From NCBI GenBank assembly GCA_015231885.1, contig JADGAT010000035.1, positions 1 through 48,485 on the forward strand: 48,485 nt of DNA, read 5' to 3'. Origin of the DNA: SAR324 cluster bacterium (GTDB lineage: Bacteria > SAR324 > NAC60-12). A program made the position numbers and the translations under genes. Below are positions 8,800 to 17,613 of this stretch, one piece after another; the first letter of the stretch is position 1; every line of letters starts with the position of its first letter. Under the pieces are notes generated by a model. It was not told the origin of the DNA, ran no database searches, and worked only from the letters and a program-made list of their open reading frames with translations.

Positions 8800-9806
8800 G
8801 GGGAGTCCTCCTGCTTTCTGAGCCAGGGTACATTGTTTTGTTGATAAATAGTTTCGATGGCAGAAAGTACGTTTTGTGTTGATTGAAGTCCTGGCTCCGA
8901 TGGATGCGATTGTTCGATTTCTGCAAGGAATCGCTTAAACTCCAGATCCCATGAAAGGTCTGTTCCTGGGTATTCAAAGATGGTAGTATCTGGAGGCCCC
9001 ATTTCGGGTTTCATTTGATAATAAGCCAGACGTTCTGTGCCATAGCTCCCGCCAAGTCCTTCGATGTGGAGCTTCGCATCCCGTCCGGTGATTTCGAGAG
9101 AAAACATATTTTTCCATTCGGTCCAGGTGGCTTGCAGTTGGGCAATTTTCCCTGATGCGGTGCGGAGGGTTAAAAAGGCATTGTCTTCTACCGGCATGTC
9201 CCAAAAGTAGGTAGCACACCAACCATGAATGTCGGTGAATGCTTCTCCAAAATACCACTGGCTCAAGTCTATCAAATGGGCTCCCTGGTCCAACAGCTCG
9301 CCTCCTCCACTGACTTGAGGGTGCGCACGCCATTCTGTTTCATATCCAACTCGTCCGCCATGTCCGTAGCGTCCGCGGATATAGTAAAGTGGTCCCAGTA
9401 TTCCCTGATCGATCAACTCTCTGGCTTTTTGCATGGCAGGATGAAAACGATGATTGAACCCAACATGTACAAAAACATTATTTTGTTTTGCTGCTGCTTT
9501 CACCGGTTCCAATTCTGAGGGGTTCATCGCTCCCGGCTTTTCAAGCAATACGTGCTTGCCCGCGTTGACGGCAGCCAGTGTTATTTTAGCCAGTTGATCA
9601 TGGGTGGTGGCCACAATAATCATGTCGGCTTCTGGTGCAGCTGCCGCAGCTTGCCAATCGGTGGTGGCTTGTGCTCCATATTCGCGAGCCAGGGATTCTG
9701 CACGAGTTGAGTCGATATCTGCAGCAAGGATAAGCTGTCCTCTTTCTTTTAATGCGGCGGCACGTTTTTTTCCAATCAACCCACAGCCGATAATTGCTAT
9801 TTTCAT
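8796..9806 (-). CDS. Gfo/Idh/MocA-family sugar oxidoreductase
   Basis: 336 residues from ATG 9806, chosen because the Rossmann strand starts at once (MKIAIIGCGLIGKKRA, GxGxxG). EKPGAM near residue 93 is the conserved EKP motif that contacts cofactor and substrate. The C-terminal alpha/beta domain is complete. Members oxidise or reduce hydroxyls on sugars or nucleotide sugars with NAD(P). Placed inside the GDP-heptose operon it may act on the heptose ring, but the exact substrate is not readable. It overlaps hddA by four bases; an in-frame ATG at 9833 would add nine residues without a better ribosome site. Confidence 0.85.
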   Translation of the reverse strand: MKIAIIGCGLIGKKRAAALKERGQLILAADIDSTRAESLAREYGAQATTDWQAAAAAPEADMIIVATTHDQLAKITLAAVNAGKHVLLEKPGAMNPSELEPVKAAAKQNNVFVHVGFNHRFHPAMQKARELIDQGILGPLYYIRGRYGHGGRVGYETEWRAHPQVSGGGELLDQGAHLIDLSQWYFGEAFTDIHGWCATYFWDMPVEDNAFLTLRTASGKIAQLQATWTEWKNMFSLEITGRDAKLHIEGLGGSYGTERLAYYQMKPEMGPPDTTIFEYPGTDLSWDLEFKRFLAEIEQSHPSEPGLQSTQNVLSAIETIYQQNNVPWLRKQEDSP

Positions 9807-9823
9807 GTTAGATAATTCCTTTC

Positions 9824-10654
9824 TCATTCCCAATCAAAACCCCTGTCTTTGGGGACAATTCTGCGTAACGTATAGATATCTGAATTTTGAATATCTTGTT
9901 GGCGGGACTCAAACTCATGCCAGGAGTCCCAAACGGCACTGATCAGCTTACCTGAAATACCATCCGATTCGGAAGAAAGAAAATACCGCACGGTTTGCAG
10001 TACCTTTTCCAAAGAACCGCCTCCAGATTCTTTCTGCTGGACTGCTTTATGGTATTCTTCTCCTATTATTTCAGGGCCCCGCGCAATTACTTGTTCGGTC
10101 ATTCGGGTATTGATGGCGCCTGGAGCAATAGCATTGATATCGATATTTTGACCTTTCCATTCCACTGCCAGATTTTCCACCAGTCGGACCACTCCGGTTT
10201 TAGAGACCGCATAGGCAGAAAAATTCGTGCGCGGGGATGTGGCACCTCCCCCTGAAAAGCAAACCACTTTCTTTCTAGACGAGGTTGTTCCGAGTAAGCC
10301 ATACAAGGCATGTATTGTGTAATAAGTTCCGTCCAGGTTGACTCTGACAGTATGACTCCACTCGGCAGGGTCGTTTTTCATAGCATCCCCCATTGCTCCT
10401 TGTATACCGGCACAACAGATGATGGCATCAATGGTTTGCCATTCTTCTGCGATGGCAGCGCGTGCTTTAGAAAGCTGTTCATAAGAAGACACATTGCATG
10501 GAGAATAAAAGAATGGACCTCCTAATTCTTTTTTTAAGGCTTTCAAAGGTGCGGCAGAGCGGGCTAGTCCCCACACTTGGTGTCCTTCTCCGACCAATGA
10601 TTTTGTCAGGTATTCACCAATTCCTAGACTTGCACCGGAAATGACAATTTGCAT
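9824..10654 (-). CDS. Short-chain dehydrogenase/reductase
   Basis: 276-residue SDR. The cofactor loop is GASLGIGEYL, NCAG-equivalent ICCAGIQG is near residue 83, and YAVSK is the catalytic Tyr-x3-Lys; the PGAINTRM segment follows. ATG 10654 is preceded by GAAAGGAGGT, a near-perfect ribosome site that lies inside the end of the epimerase gene; the two genes share one base (TAATG). In this operon it is likely to reduce or oxidise a nucleotide-activated heptose together with the epimerase and the Gfo/Idh/MocA enzyme. Substrate unknown. Confidence 0.87.
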   Translation of the reverse strand: MQIVISGASLGIGEYLTKSLVGEGHQVWGLARSAAPLKALKKELGGPFFYSPCNVSSYEQLSKARAAIAEEWQTIDAIICCAGIQGAMGDAMKNDPAEWSHTVRVNLDGTYYTIHALYGLLGTTSSRKKVVCFSGGGATSPRTNFSAYAVSKTGVVRLVENLAVEWKGQNIDINAIAPGAINTRMTEQVIARGPEIIGEEYHKAVQQKESGGGSLEKVLQTVRYFLSSESDGISGKLISAVWDSWHEFESRQQDIQNSDIYTLRRIVPKDRGFDWE

Positions 10655-11610
10655 TATGACCTCCTTTCGAAGACCCATTGATTCTTTTGGAGCCATTCCA
10701 ATGTTTTGATGACTCCCTGCTCAATAGTAAATTCAGGGGTTGAACCCAGTTTGCGGATTTTTGTACAATCCAAAAATATAAACGGATTGTCTCCAATCCA
10801 TCCTCGCTCACCGCCCGCATATTTGAGTTGAGGCTGCACTGCCAGGTGTTTGATAATGAATCCGATAGAATCGTCAACTTCCACGTATTCATCTGTTCCC
10901 AGGTTCAAAATGTTGAAAGGTTTCTGCGAGTGTTCAATGGCAAACAAAATCGCTTGAAGGCAATCCTTGATATACAAGTAGGATTTCTTTTGTTTTCCAT
11001 TGCCCAAAACAAAAAGTTCCTTGGGATTGTCCAATAATTTTTTGTAAAAATCAAACACATGACCATGGGTGTATCTCTCCCCAAGAATGGAGACAAAACG
11101 AAAGATCCAACCCTGCATGCCGTAACCTTCGCAATAGGCCGAGATCATTCCTTCACATGCCAGTTTTGAGGCTCCATATAAGGACGTTTGTATGGGGAAA
11201 GGACAGTCTTCAGGAGTTGGAATAACAGGAGCTTCGCCATAAATGGAGCCTGTTGATGAAAAGACTATTTTTTTAATATTGTTGGCTCGCATTGCTTCCA
11301 GAACATTGAAGGTGGCAATCGTGTTTTGCTGCAAATCTTTCTCTGGATGCTCGGTGCCGAAGCGAACATCGGCATTGGCGGCTAGATGGAATACAAAATC
11401 GCTTCCTTTCATGGCACGGGTCAGCGCGTCAGTATTCAACACATCGTCCTGGATGAAGGTGAATTGAGGACGCTGGCGGGCATCTTCAAGAAACTTTGAC
11501 ATGCCTGTCGACAAATTGTCATAAGCCACCACCTCATGGTTCAGCGATAGTAAATGATCGACCAGGTTGCTTCCAATAAAACCAGCTCCTCCGGTAACAA
11601 ATGCTTTCAT
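10654..11610 (-). CDS. NAD-dependent epimerase/dehydratase (extended SDR, nucleotide-sugar)
   Basis: 318 residues starting MKAFVTGGAGFIGSNLVDHL, the TGxxGxxG cofactor loop of extended SDRs. SSTGSIYGE and YGASKLACE supply the catalytic Ser/Thr and YxxxK. RFVSILGERYTHG is the usual nucleotide-sugar contact region. The family includes UDP-glucose 4-epimerase and GDP-sugar 4,6-dehydratases or epimerases. Here a GDP-heptose is the likely substrate because of the surrounding genes. It starts three bases after gmhB ends. Reaction type (epimerase or dehydratase) cannot be decided from the sequence. Confidence 0.87.
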   Translation of the reverse strand: MKAFVTGGAGFIGSNLVDHLLSLNHEVVAYDNLSTGMSKFLEDARQRPQFTFIQDDVLNTDALTRAMKGSDFVFHLAANADVRFGTEHPEKDLQQNTIATFNVLEAMRANNIKKIVFSSTGSIYGEAPVIPTPEDCPFPIQTSLYGASKLACEGMISAYCEGYGMQGWIFRFVSILGERYTHGHVFDFYKKLLDNPKELFVLGNGKQKKSYLYIKDCLQAILFAIEHSQKPFNILNLGTDEYVEVDDSIGFIIKHLAVQPQLKYAGGERGWIGDNPFIFLDCTKIRKLGSTPEFTIEQGVIKTLEWLQKNQWVFERRS

Positions 11611-11613
11611 AAA

Positions 11614-12144
11614 TTAAATCTCTGTATAAATAATTTTTGATATTTCCTGAACACTCTGGACTGTAAAATCGGGTTGACTGTGAAGTTCTTCGTCATAGCC
11701 GTAATCAATCCAGATGGTTTGGCAGCCAACTTCATTGCCTGCATCAATGTCACGCCAGCGGTCTCCAACGACATAACTTCTGCTAAAGTCAATGTTCCAA
11801 TCTTTTTGTGCCTGATAAAGCATCCCTGGTTTGGGTTTTCGGCAGTCGCACTGGTCAGAATTATCATGAAAACAGGCATATATCTGGTCGATGGGCAATG
11901 TCACCTGGATGTGCTGGTGGAACATTTCTACCTGCTGCAGGCTCTGAGTTTTTCTTCCCACATCCGGCTGGTTGGTGAAGATCACTAAAATATAGTTCGC
12001 CTTCTTTAGAATTTCGAGGGTTTCCTGAATGGCCTCTGTGAATTGAAATTCTGCCATCGTTGGTGGGGGGTAGGGTTTTCCTCCTATGACAATGGAGTGG
12101 TTGATAACTCCGTCTCGGTCCAAAAGAATAGCTTTATTTTTCAT
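11614..12144 (-). CDS. gmhB: D-glycero-D-manno-heptose 1,7-bisphosphate phosphatase (HAD family)
   Basis: 176 residues, standard for GmhB. LLDRDGVINH is the DxD HAD nucleophile motif. FTNQPDVGR is motif II. CDCRKPKPGML holds cysteines of the structural zinc site and the HAD Lys. VVGDRWRDIDAGN is the acidic motif. It removes the C7 phosphate from heptose 1,7-bisphosphate before nucleotidyl transfer. Its start directly abuts the gmhA stop (12144/12145). Consistent with the HddA/HddC branch further down the same transcript. Confidence 0.9.
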   Translation of the reverse strand: MKNKAILLDRDGVINHSIVIGGKPYPPPTMAEFQFTEAIQETLEILKKANYILVIFTNQPDVGRKTQSLQQVEMFHQHIQVTLPIDQIYACFHDNSDQCDCRKPKPGMLYQAQKDWNIDFSRSYVVGDRWRDIDAGNEVGCQTIWIDYGYDEELHSQPDFTVQSVQEISKIIYTEI

Positions 12145-12744
12145 TTATTTTGTAGACTCCCACTTGGTTTCGCTTTGTTTGAGCAGAGGGTGACTGACCA
12201 GCAGATGCCAAATCACTCCCTGGAATGCTTCTGTGTGTGGCGTGATGTGGTTTTGATTGATGGTGGGAATGATCAAAACAGTGTCCGATGATTTTGCGGT
12301 GTAACCTCCATCTTTACCAACCACCCCAAAAATTTGGGCACCAGCGCCTTTGGCCACCTCAATGGCTTTAACCAGATTGGGGCTGACATTTTTTTCTAAA
12401 TTGCCGCCTCCCACAGAAAGAATAAAAACCCCATCTTCTTTTCGTATCTTAGAATCTTTCAGCCAGCCGGCAAATACGCTGTCCCATCCTTCGTCATTGG
12501 TACGTGCGGTCAGCTCTGAAACATTGTCAGTGGGGGCATATGCCTCAAATCCACAAATTTTGCGAAAATCATTGACGGCATGGCTGCAGTTCCCAGCCGA
12601 TCCGCCAACTCCTAAAAAAAACAACCTTCCACCCTGCTCACGCACTTTGGCCAGTCCTTTTGCCATTTGTTCAGTCGTTTCTGAAGAAAGCTGTTTGATC
12701 AACTCGACTGCTTCCTGTAAGTAAGTGGTACTGAAATTGGTCAT
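12145..12744 (-). CDS. gmhA: Sedoheptulose-7-phosphate isomerase (SIS domain)
   Basis: 199 residues, one SIS domain covering nearly the whole protein (LFFLGVGGSAGNCSHAVNDF near residue 40, ILSVGGGNLEKNVSPNLV near residue 110). GmhA converts sedoheptulose 7-phosphate to D-glycero-D-manno-heptose 7-phosphate, the first committed step of all heptose nucleotide-sugar routes. It is the first gene of the minus-strand operon. AAAGGA lies ten bases before the ATG. The promoter should lie in the 126-base gap to the divergent glycosyltransferase; TAGTAT around 12770 in minus sense is a possible -10 element. Confidence 0.9.
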   Translation of the reverse strand: MTNFSTTYLQEAVELIKQLSSETTEQMAKGLAKVREQGGRLFFLGVGGSAGNCSHAVNDFRKICGFEAYAPTDNVSELTARTNDEGWDSVFAGWLKDSKIRKEDGVFILSVGGGNLEKNVSPNLVKAIEVAKGAGAQIFGVVGKDGGYTAKSSDTVLIIPTINQNHITPHTEAFQGVIWHLLVSHPLLKQSETKWESTK

Positions 12745-12870
12745 GTAGTGTCCTTTCTATTTTCTTATACTATTGCTCTTGAGAACCTGAGAAAATTAGG
12801 GTAGGTTGCCATTAATAAACGGAGGAATCAAGCAAAAGAATGTTTTTCAAACCTGTAGACTGCCATTGAA

Positions 12871-14595
12871 ATGTTTCTGAAAAAAGTATTGCAAAAAATT
12901 CAAAGAATCATTTTCCATGGGATCGGATTGTCTGCAAACGATCCATCTGTCTTTTTGGATCGTCGACAAATTGCAGTCAAACAAAGGGCACAGGTTTTGA
13001 GTTCTCAGGAAATGTTGACACGCATTCAAGAGTTTGCTCATCATCCTGTCTTTAGTATTATCATGCCTGTTTATAATCCTCCAGAAGAGATTTTTGTGCA
13101 AACACTGGATTCAGTCATAGGGCAAGTTTATCCTCATTGGGAATTGTGTATTGCCAATGATGCCTCTCCTGCTCCTCATGTTCGTCCGATTCTAGACAAG
13201 TACCAGCAGATGGAACCGCGTCTCAAGGTGATTCATCTTTCTCAGAATAAGGGTATTTCCGGAGCTTCTAATGCTGCCCTGAGTCTGGCTGAGGGAGAAT
13301 ATATTTCTTTGGTGGATCACGACGATTTGATTGTTCCTGATACCCTGTTTGAAGTGGCTCAACGGATCAATGAAATGCCCGATATTGATTTTGTTTACAC
13401 CGATTCTGCCATTGTTGATATGGAGGGAAAGCTGGTGGGATGTTTTTTGAAACCGGATTTCAACTGGGACTTGTTTTTATGCCATAACTGGGTGGCTCAG
13501 CTATCTACAATGCGGCGGAGCTTAGTTGAGCAGGTAGGAGGATGGACCGAAGGAAGAGAAGGGCAGGATTATGATTTGTTTTTGCGCTGTATTGAACAAT
13601 CCCGCGTGGTCTCTCATATTCATAAGATCCTTTACTACTGGCGGCAGGCACCCGCTTCTATTTCGGTTTCTCCCGAAAACAAACCTCGTACCCAGGGAGA
13701 TCAGCGTGAGGTCCTGCAGGATTGCATGAAACGCTTAAAGATAAAAGGAGATATCTCCGATCTTGAACATTTCATGTTTCGTATTCACCGCCCTTTCAGG
13801 AAAGATGAAACCGTTTCCCTGATTGTTTGTCTGGGTGATTCTGAACAATCGTTTCTACCATTCCTGAAATCGCTTGTGCCGCAAATCGAAGGTTTTAATG
13901 TGGAAATAATGCTGCTGGGTGATCAGATGCCTGCGTCAATGATTGCGGTTCCAGGTGGTATTGCTGTCGAGTTGATGGAATATGATCATTCTCAAACCGT
14001 TCCTGCTAATTTGAATCGTGCTGTCCGTGAAAGTAAAGGTGAGCAGGTGTGTTTTGTTTTTCAACCTTTTCATTCGCTTCATCGTGATTGGTTGGCCCAT
14101 TTAATGGAACAGGTTCAGCGTCCTGAAATCGGCTTGGTGGCTGGAAAACTGATAAATAACCGTAACGGTATTGAAACGGCAGGAGTGGTCTTGTCTCAGC
14201 AAGGGCCGCTCAATATTTTTCACAATGAACCTTCTGATGCAACAGGCGATACCAACAGCTTGATTTCTTTGCGGAGCTATTGGATTCTCAGTGGAAATTT
14301 AGCCATGATTTCCAAACAGGCATTTGAAGAGATGGAAGGATTTGATGAATCCTATCAAACGAGTTATTTTGATTATGACTTGTGTCTGCGTTTGGATCAG
14401 CAGGGGTTCCGAAATCTGTACACGCCTTTTGTGACTTTGCAGCTGCATGATTCGGATAATTTTGACCAGCCTCAGAAAAATGATGATTTTGCACGTTTTT
14501 CCAAACAATGGCAGCACTTATTTGGCAAAGATGGCAATCTCAATTTTGCGCTTCAAGAAGCACTTTTAGAAATGCGAATGAAAAAGTCCGAATGA
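12871..14595 (+). CDS. Two-domain GT2-type glycosyltransferase
   Basis: 574 residues. The first GT-A domain begins near residue 60 with FSIIMPVYNPPEEIFVQTLD. VDHDDL near residue 150 is the metal-binding acidic motif, and GQDYDLFLRC follows. A second, more divergent GT-like domain starts near residue 310 (ETVSLIVCLGDSEQSFLPFL) and ends with GFDESYQTSYFDYDLCLRL. This arrangement is common in enzymes that build O-antigen or surface glycans. The ribosome site at ATG 12871 is weak. It is divergent from the heptose operon and overlaps the next gene by four bases, so a product of the operon may be its donor (inference). Confidence 0.88.
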   Translation: MFLKKVLQKIQRIIFHGIGLSANDPSVFLDRRQIAVKQRAQVLSSQEMLTRIQEFAHHPVFSIIMPVYNPPEEIFVQTLDSVIGQVYPHWELCIANDASPAPHVRPILDKYQQMEPRLKVIHLSQNKGISGASNAALSLAEGEYISLVDHDDLIVPDTLFEVAQRINEMPDIDFVYTDSAIVDMEGKLVGCFLKPDFNWDLFLCHNWVAQLSTMRRSLVEQVGGWTEGREGQDYDLFLRCIEQSRVVSHIHKILYYWRQAPASISVSPENKPRTQGDQREVLQDCMKRLKIKGDISDLEHFMFRIHRPFRKDETVSLIVCLGDSEQSFLPFLKSLVPQIEGFNVEIMLLGDQMPASMIAVPGGIAVELMEYDHSQTVPANLNRAVRESKGEQVCFVFQPFHSLHRDWLAHLMEQVQRPEIGLVAGKLINNRNGIETAGVVLSQQGPLNIFHNEPSDATGDTNSLISLRSYWILSGNLAMISKQAFEEMEGFDESYQTSYFDYDLCLRLDQQGFRNLYTPFVTLQLHDSDNFDQPQKNDDFARFSKQWQHLFGKDGNLNFALQEALLEMRMKKSE

Positions 14596-17000
14596 AAACA
14601 TCCTTTTACCCTGCTTGTTTTGTCTTCATCGCATCCCTCTTTTTTTTAGTCCTTTCCTATTTTCCATCTTTTTTTTTAGACAGCACCTTCATTGAATACA
14701 ATCGACTTCCTGTGGATGGATTGCCCAATGTGGATTTGTATACAGCACATTCTGTAAAAACAGCAGCCAAAGTGCTTTATTCGCTTGTTCCGCATAACGG
14801 ACCTCCCACACGAGATAGTTGGAATGCGCCAGGGCAGTATCATCCTGTTTATCAATACCAGAATCGTGCTTTTCAAAAAGGGGAGTGGCCCTGGTGGGAT
14901 CCCTATACGGGACTCGGGGTCCCTCTGTTTGCTTTTGGACATGAGATGCTGTTTAATCCTTTGTCGCTGCTTTTTTATTGGGTGAATCCCACTTGGTGGG
15001 ATATGATTTATTTATTGATGATGACTGGATTCAGCTGTTCCGTTTTTCAACTTTTGCGCTTGTTTGAAATTTCATTGCTGGTTGCTGTTCCTCTTGCTGT
15101 TGCCAGCCCTCTGATTGGGGGCATTCCCCTGGCAACAGGATTTGGCGGAGAAACTCTTGCTTTTTGTCTTTTTCCATTCAGTTTGCTGGTAACAGAAAAG
15201 TTTGTCCGCCAGCCCAGTCTATGGAATATAGCAGGAATGGGGCTTTCTATTCATCTGCTGTTCACGACAGGAATGCCAGAGGCAACCCTCGCTCTTTTTA
15301 CCTTCATCTGGATTTATTATTTTGTTCGCGTTTTTGAGTTAAAACGACCTTTTTTGTCGCACACGGCATTGTGGGTAGGTATTTTTTTGGCAGGAGCCTT
15401 GTGGACGTCTCCTCAGTGGGTTCATTTGTTTCATAATGTGATGCAGGGAGAAACACGTGAAGGAACCGGGCATTTGTATTTACCGGTTGATGCCCTGTTG
15501 GGCTGGCCTATTCGGTATGTTGGAGGATGGCAAGGTTTTGAAGTTCATCCGGACTGGGATAAAATTGCACAAGTGGGTCATATCGGGATCGTGGGAACCT
15601 TGTGTTTGTTTGGTGCATGGTTGTTTCGCGGGAAGATTCATCAGAAAAGCTGTTTATTTTGGATTTGGCCGGTATTGTATGTGGTAAAAAATTATGGGAT
15701 CATTCCCTGGATTGCAGAATATTCGGGTTACATTCCGCTATATGGCCGTATGTGGATTTTCCGTTATTTTGCACCGACCCTGCACATTTGCCTGTTAATG
15801 CTCATTGGCACGTTTCTGAACTTTTTATGGCAACAGGACCGCCGGATTGTAAACCGCTATGGGTATTGGGCCTTTGGAATAACAGTGCTGATTGTGCTGT
15901 CAGGGTTACTGGATGTGTCTTGGCGTGCTGATTTCCAGATCACGAACCATGGTTGGCAGCTGGCTGCCAGGTGGGTTGGACTGACATTGGTATTCGGCCT
16001 TTTATCAGCGGCTTTACTTCGGTATGGAAAAGCCGTGAGTGTTTCGATCGTGGGCCTGTGTGCCATTTTATTGTTCGAGTGCTGGGCCGGAGTTCCTCGA
16101 CGAAAATATTCTCCTCGTCTGCATCCTTATGAAGAGAAAAGTTATGTCGCTTTCCTCAAAAAACAGCCTGGATTGTTCCGTGTCGTGTCGCTGGGAAATT
16201 TTTTATTCCCTCGCAATAGCATGGCGGTTGAATTGAGTAATCTGAAATACCAATTGGCGGTGTATCCTGCTCACATGCAGCATTTTTTTGAACTTATCCG
16301 CAAAAATGAAAACTTTATGGAATTGGATTGGAAAGGTAAACCTGAATTGCTGCAGCCATTATTCAGTGGGCTGAATGTGCGCTATTTGATACAACGCTCT
16401 CCTAATCGCCCTCAGGCATTGGATTTTAAAACGGTGTTGCCTGAAGCACGCTGGCAGAAGGTCTATTCGGATGAATTTGCTGAAGTTTTTGAGAACAGAG
16501 ATGCACTTCCCAGAGCATTTTTTGTTCACCAGCTGGGCTGGCTTCCAGAGAAGGAGATGTCGGAATATACGATGGAAACATTTGCAGGAAACCTGTTGAA
16601 AGCTTATATCCGAGCAGAGAAAATGCCAGTCTGGGTGGATGATTTCACAACAGAAGACCATGACAGGCATCCTCAAATGTTGCAGATTGCCCAAGAAACC
16701 GGAAGTCGGTTCTCCATTCGCTACTTGGCTGAAACATCTCAATTTGTAGTGGTGAGCAATACCTTCTATCCAGGATGGACAGCTTTGATTGATGGGAAGG
16801 AAACCCGGCTATACCAAGTCAACTTAACGATGCAGGGAGTATTCGTCCCAGCCGGTTCCCATCAGCTTGTTCTGGAATATGAACCACTGTTTTGGCCTCA
16901 AACTCGTATTGCTGCCATTGTGGGACTGGTACTTTTTTTGGGAATGTTTTTCTTGTCTAAAAAACTAAAAAGCCCCCGCTTCCTTTTCAAAGATTGCTGA
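14592..17000 (+). CDS. YfhO-like multi-spanning membrane protein
   Basis: 802 residues from ATG 14592, which overlaps the upstream stop as ATGA; a start at 14508 would run 88 bases into the glycosyltransferase and lacks support. A signal-anchor (FVFIASLFFLVLSYF) is followed by about a dozen hydrophobic segments to residue 510. The soluble C-terminal part ends with FYPGWTALIDGKE and AGSHQLVLEYEP plus a final membrane helix. This layout is that of YfhO-type proteins, GT-C-like membrane proteins involved in polymer glycosylation in some Gram-positives. Its coupling to a GT2 enzyme supports a role in surface glycan assembly. The 3' end overlaps a convergent gene by 14 bases. Confidence 0.83.
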   Translation: MKTSFYPACFVFIASLFFLVLSYFPSFFLDSTFIEYNRLPVDGLPNVDLYTAHSVKTAAKVLYSLVPHNGPPTRDSWNAPGQYHPVYQYQNRAFQKGEWPWWDPYTGLGVPLFAFGHEMLFNPLSLLFYWVNPTWWDMIYLLMMTGFSCSVFQLLRLFEISLLVAVPLAVASPLIGGIPLATGFGGETLAFCLFPFSLLVTEKFVRQPSLWNIAGMGLSIHLLFTTGMPEATLALFTFIWIYYFVRVFELKRPFLSHTALWVGIFLAGALWTSPQWVHLFHNVMQGETREGTGHLYLPVDALLGWPIRYVGGWQGFEVHPDWDKIAQVGHIGIVGTLCLFGAWLFRGKIHQKSCLFWIWPVLYVVKNYGIIPWIAEYSGYIPLYGRMWIFRYFAPTLHICLLMLIGTFLNFLWQQDRRIVNRYGYWAFGITVLIVLSGLLDVSWRADFQITNHGWQLAARWVGLTLVFGLLSAALLRYGKAVSVSIVGLCAILLFECWAGVPRRKYSPRLHPYEEKSYVAFLKKQPGLFRVVSLGNFLFPRNSMAVELSNLKYQLAVYPAHMQHFFELIRKNENFMELDWKGKPELLQPLFSGLNVRYLIQRSPNRPQALDFKTVLPEARWQKVYSDEFAEVFENRDALPRAFFVHQLGWLPEKEMSEYTMETFAGNLLKAYIRAEKMPVWVDDFTTEDHDRHPQMLQIAQETGSRFSIRYLAETSQFVVVSNTFYPGWTALIDGKETRLYQVNLTMQGVFVPAGSHQLVLEYEPLFWPQTRIAAIVGLVLFLGMFFLSKKLKSPRFLFKDC

Positions 17001-17454
17001 AGTCATTTGCTCTGGTGTAATCGAAATACCTTTCCCCAAAATAAAGATTCATATGATCTAGCGAATGTACGAGCTGTTTGATACGTTTTTTATCATTTTT
17101 GGCGTATTTTATATATTCTAAACCAACAATATGGGATTTCCAGGTATCATCAAATCTAGAATATTTGACTTCTGCTTCTAACTTCAATTTTTTCTTTTTG
17201 GAAGATTTTGGATGATCTGGAATAACAATAGTCAAAGGAATGGTTTTTCCAATTTTTTTATTAAAATTTTTGGTAGTGTTAAATGCGATACCAGAGGTAC
17301 TTACGTTGTATGCAACTATTTTTGTACCTTCATATACAACTTGAACAGCACCAATTACGCGCTTGTTCCGTCTTCTGCATTGTTCTGATGACATACTATT
17401 TTCTGCCGCTTGCAAGTGTTCATGAATTTTTTTTGTTTTTAAATTTTGCAGCAT
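16987..17454 (-). CDS. PilZ-domain protein (probable c-di-GMP binding)
   Basis: 155 residues. RRRNKR near residue 27 and NVSTSGIAF near residue 50 match the PilZ pattern RxxxR and (D/N)xSxxG that binds cyclic di-GMP. The domain continues with IPLTIVIPDHP and an EAEVKYSRF strand. No other domain, signal or membrane segment is visible. Such single-domain proteins act as c-di-GMP effectors on motility or surface polymers; its place beside a glycan-assembly pair fits either. A second in-frame ATG 20 codons in is possible. Confidence 0.82.
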   Translation of the reverse strand: MLQNLKTKKIHEHLQAAENSMSSEQCRRRNKRVIGAVQVVYEGTKIVAYNVSTSGIAFNTTKNFNKKIGKTIPLTIVIPDHPKSSKKKKLKLEAEVKYSRFDDTWKSHIVGLEYIKYAKNDKKRIKQLVHSLDHMNLYFGERYFDYTRANDFSNL

Positions 17455-17613
17455 GATAAACCCTGTTGCCGTATAAAGTCTCTAATATAGATGAGGGCAC
17501 ATATTATGCACTCCATTTAGATAGATGCTGTGCCGTTTCAAGTAGATAAAGTGTGTAAATCAAACTGACCAGTGGATACTATCATATTGTGTTGACAAAG
17601 GGGAGAAAATTGT

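Noticed and set aside
14508..14591. Upstream start for the YfhO-like protein
   Set aside because: It would overlap the glycosyltransferase by 88 bases; the ATGA overlap at 14592 directly before the hydrophobic segment is more natural.
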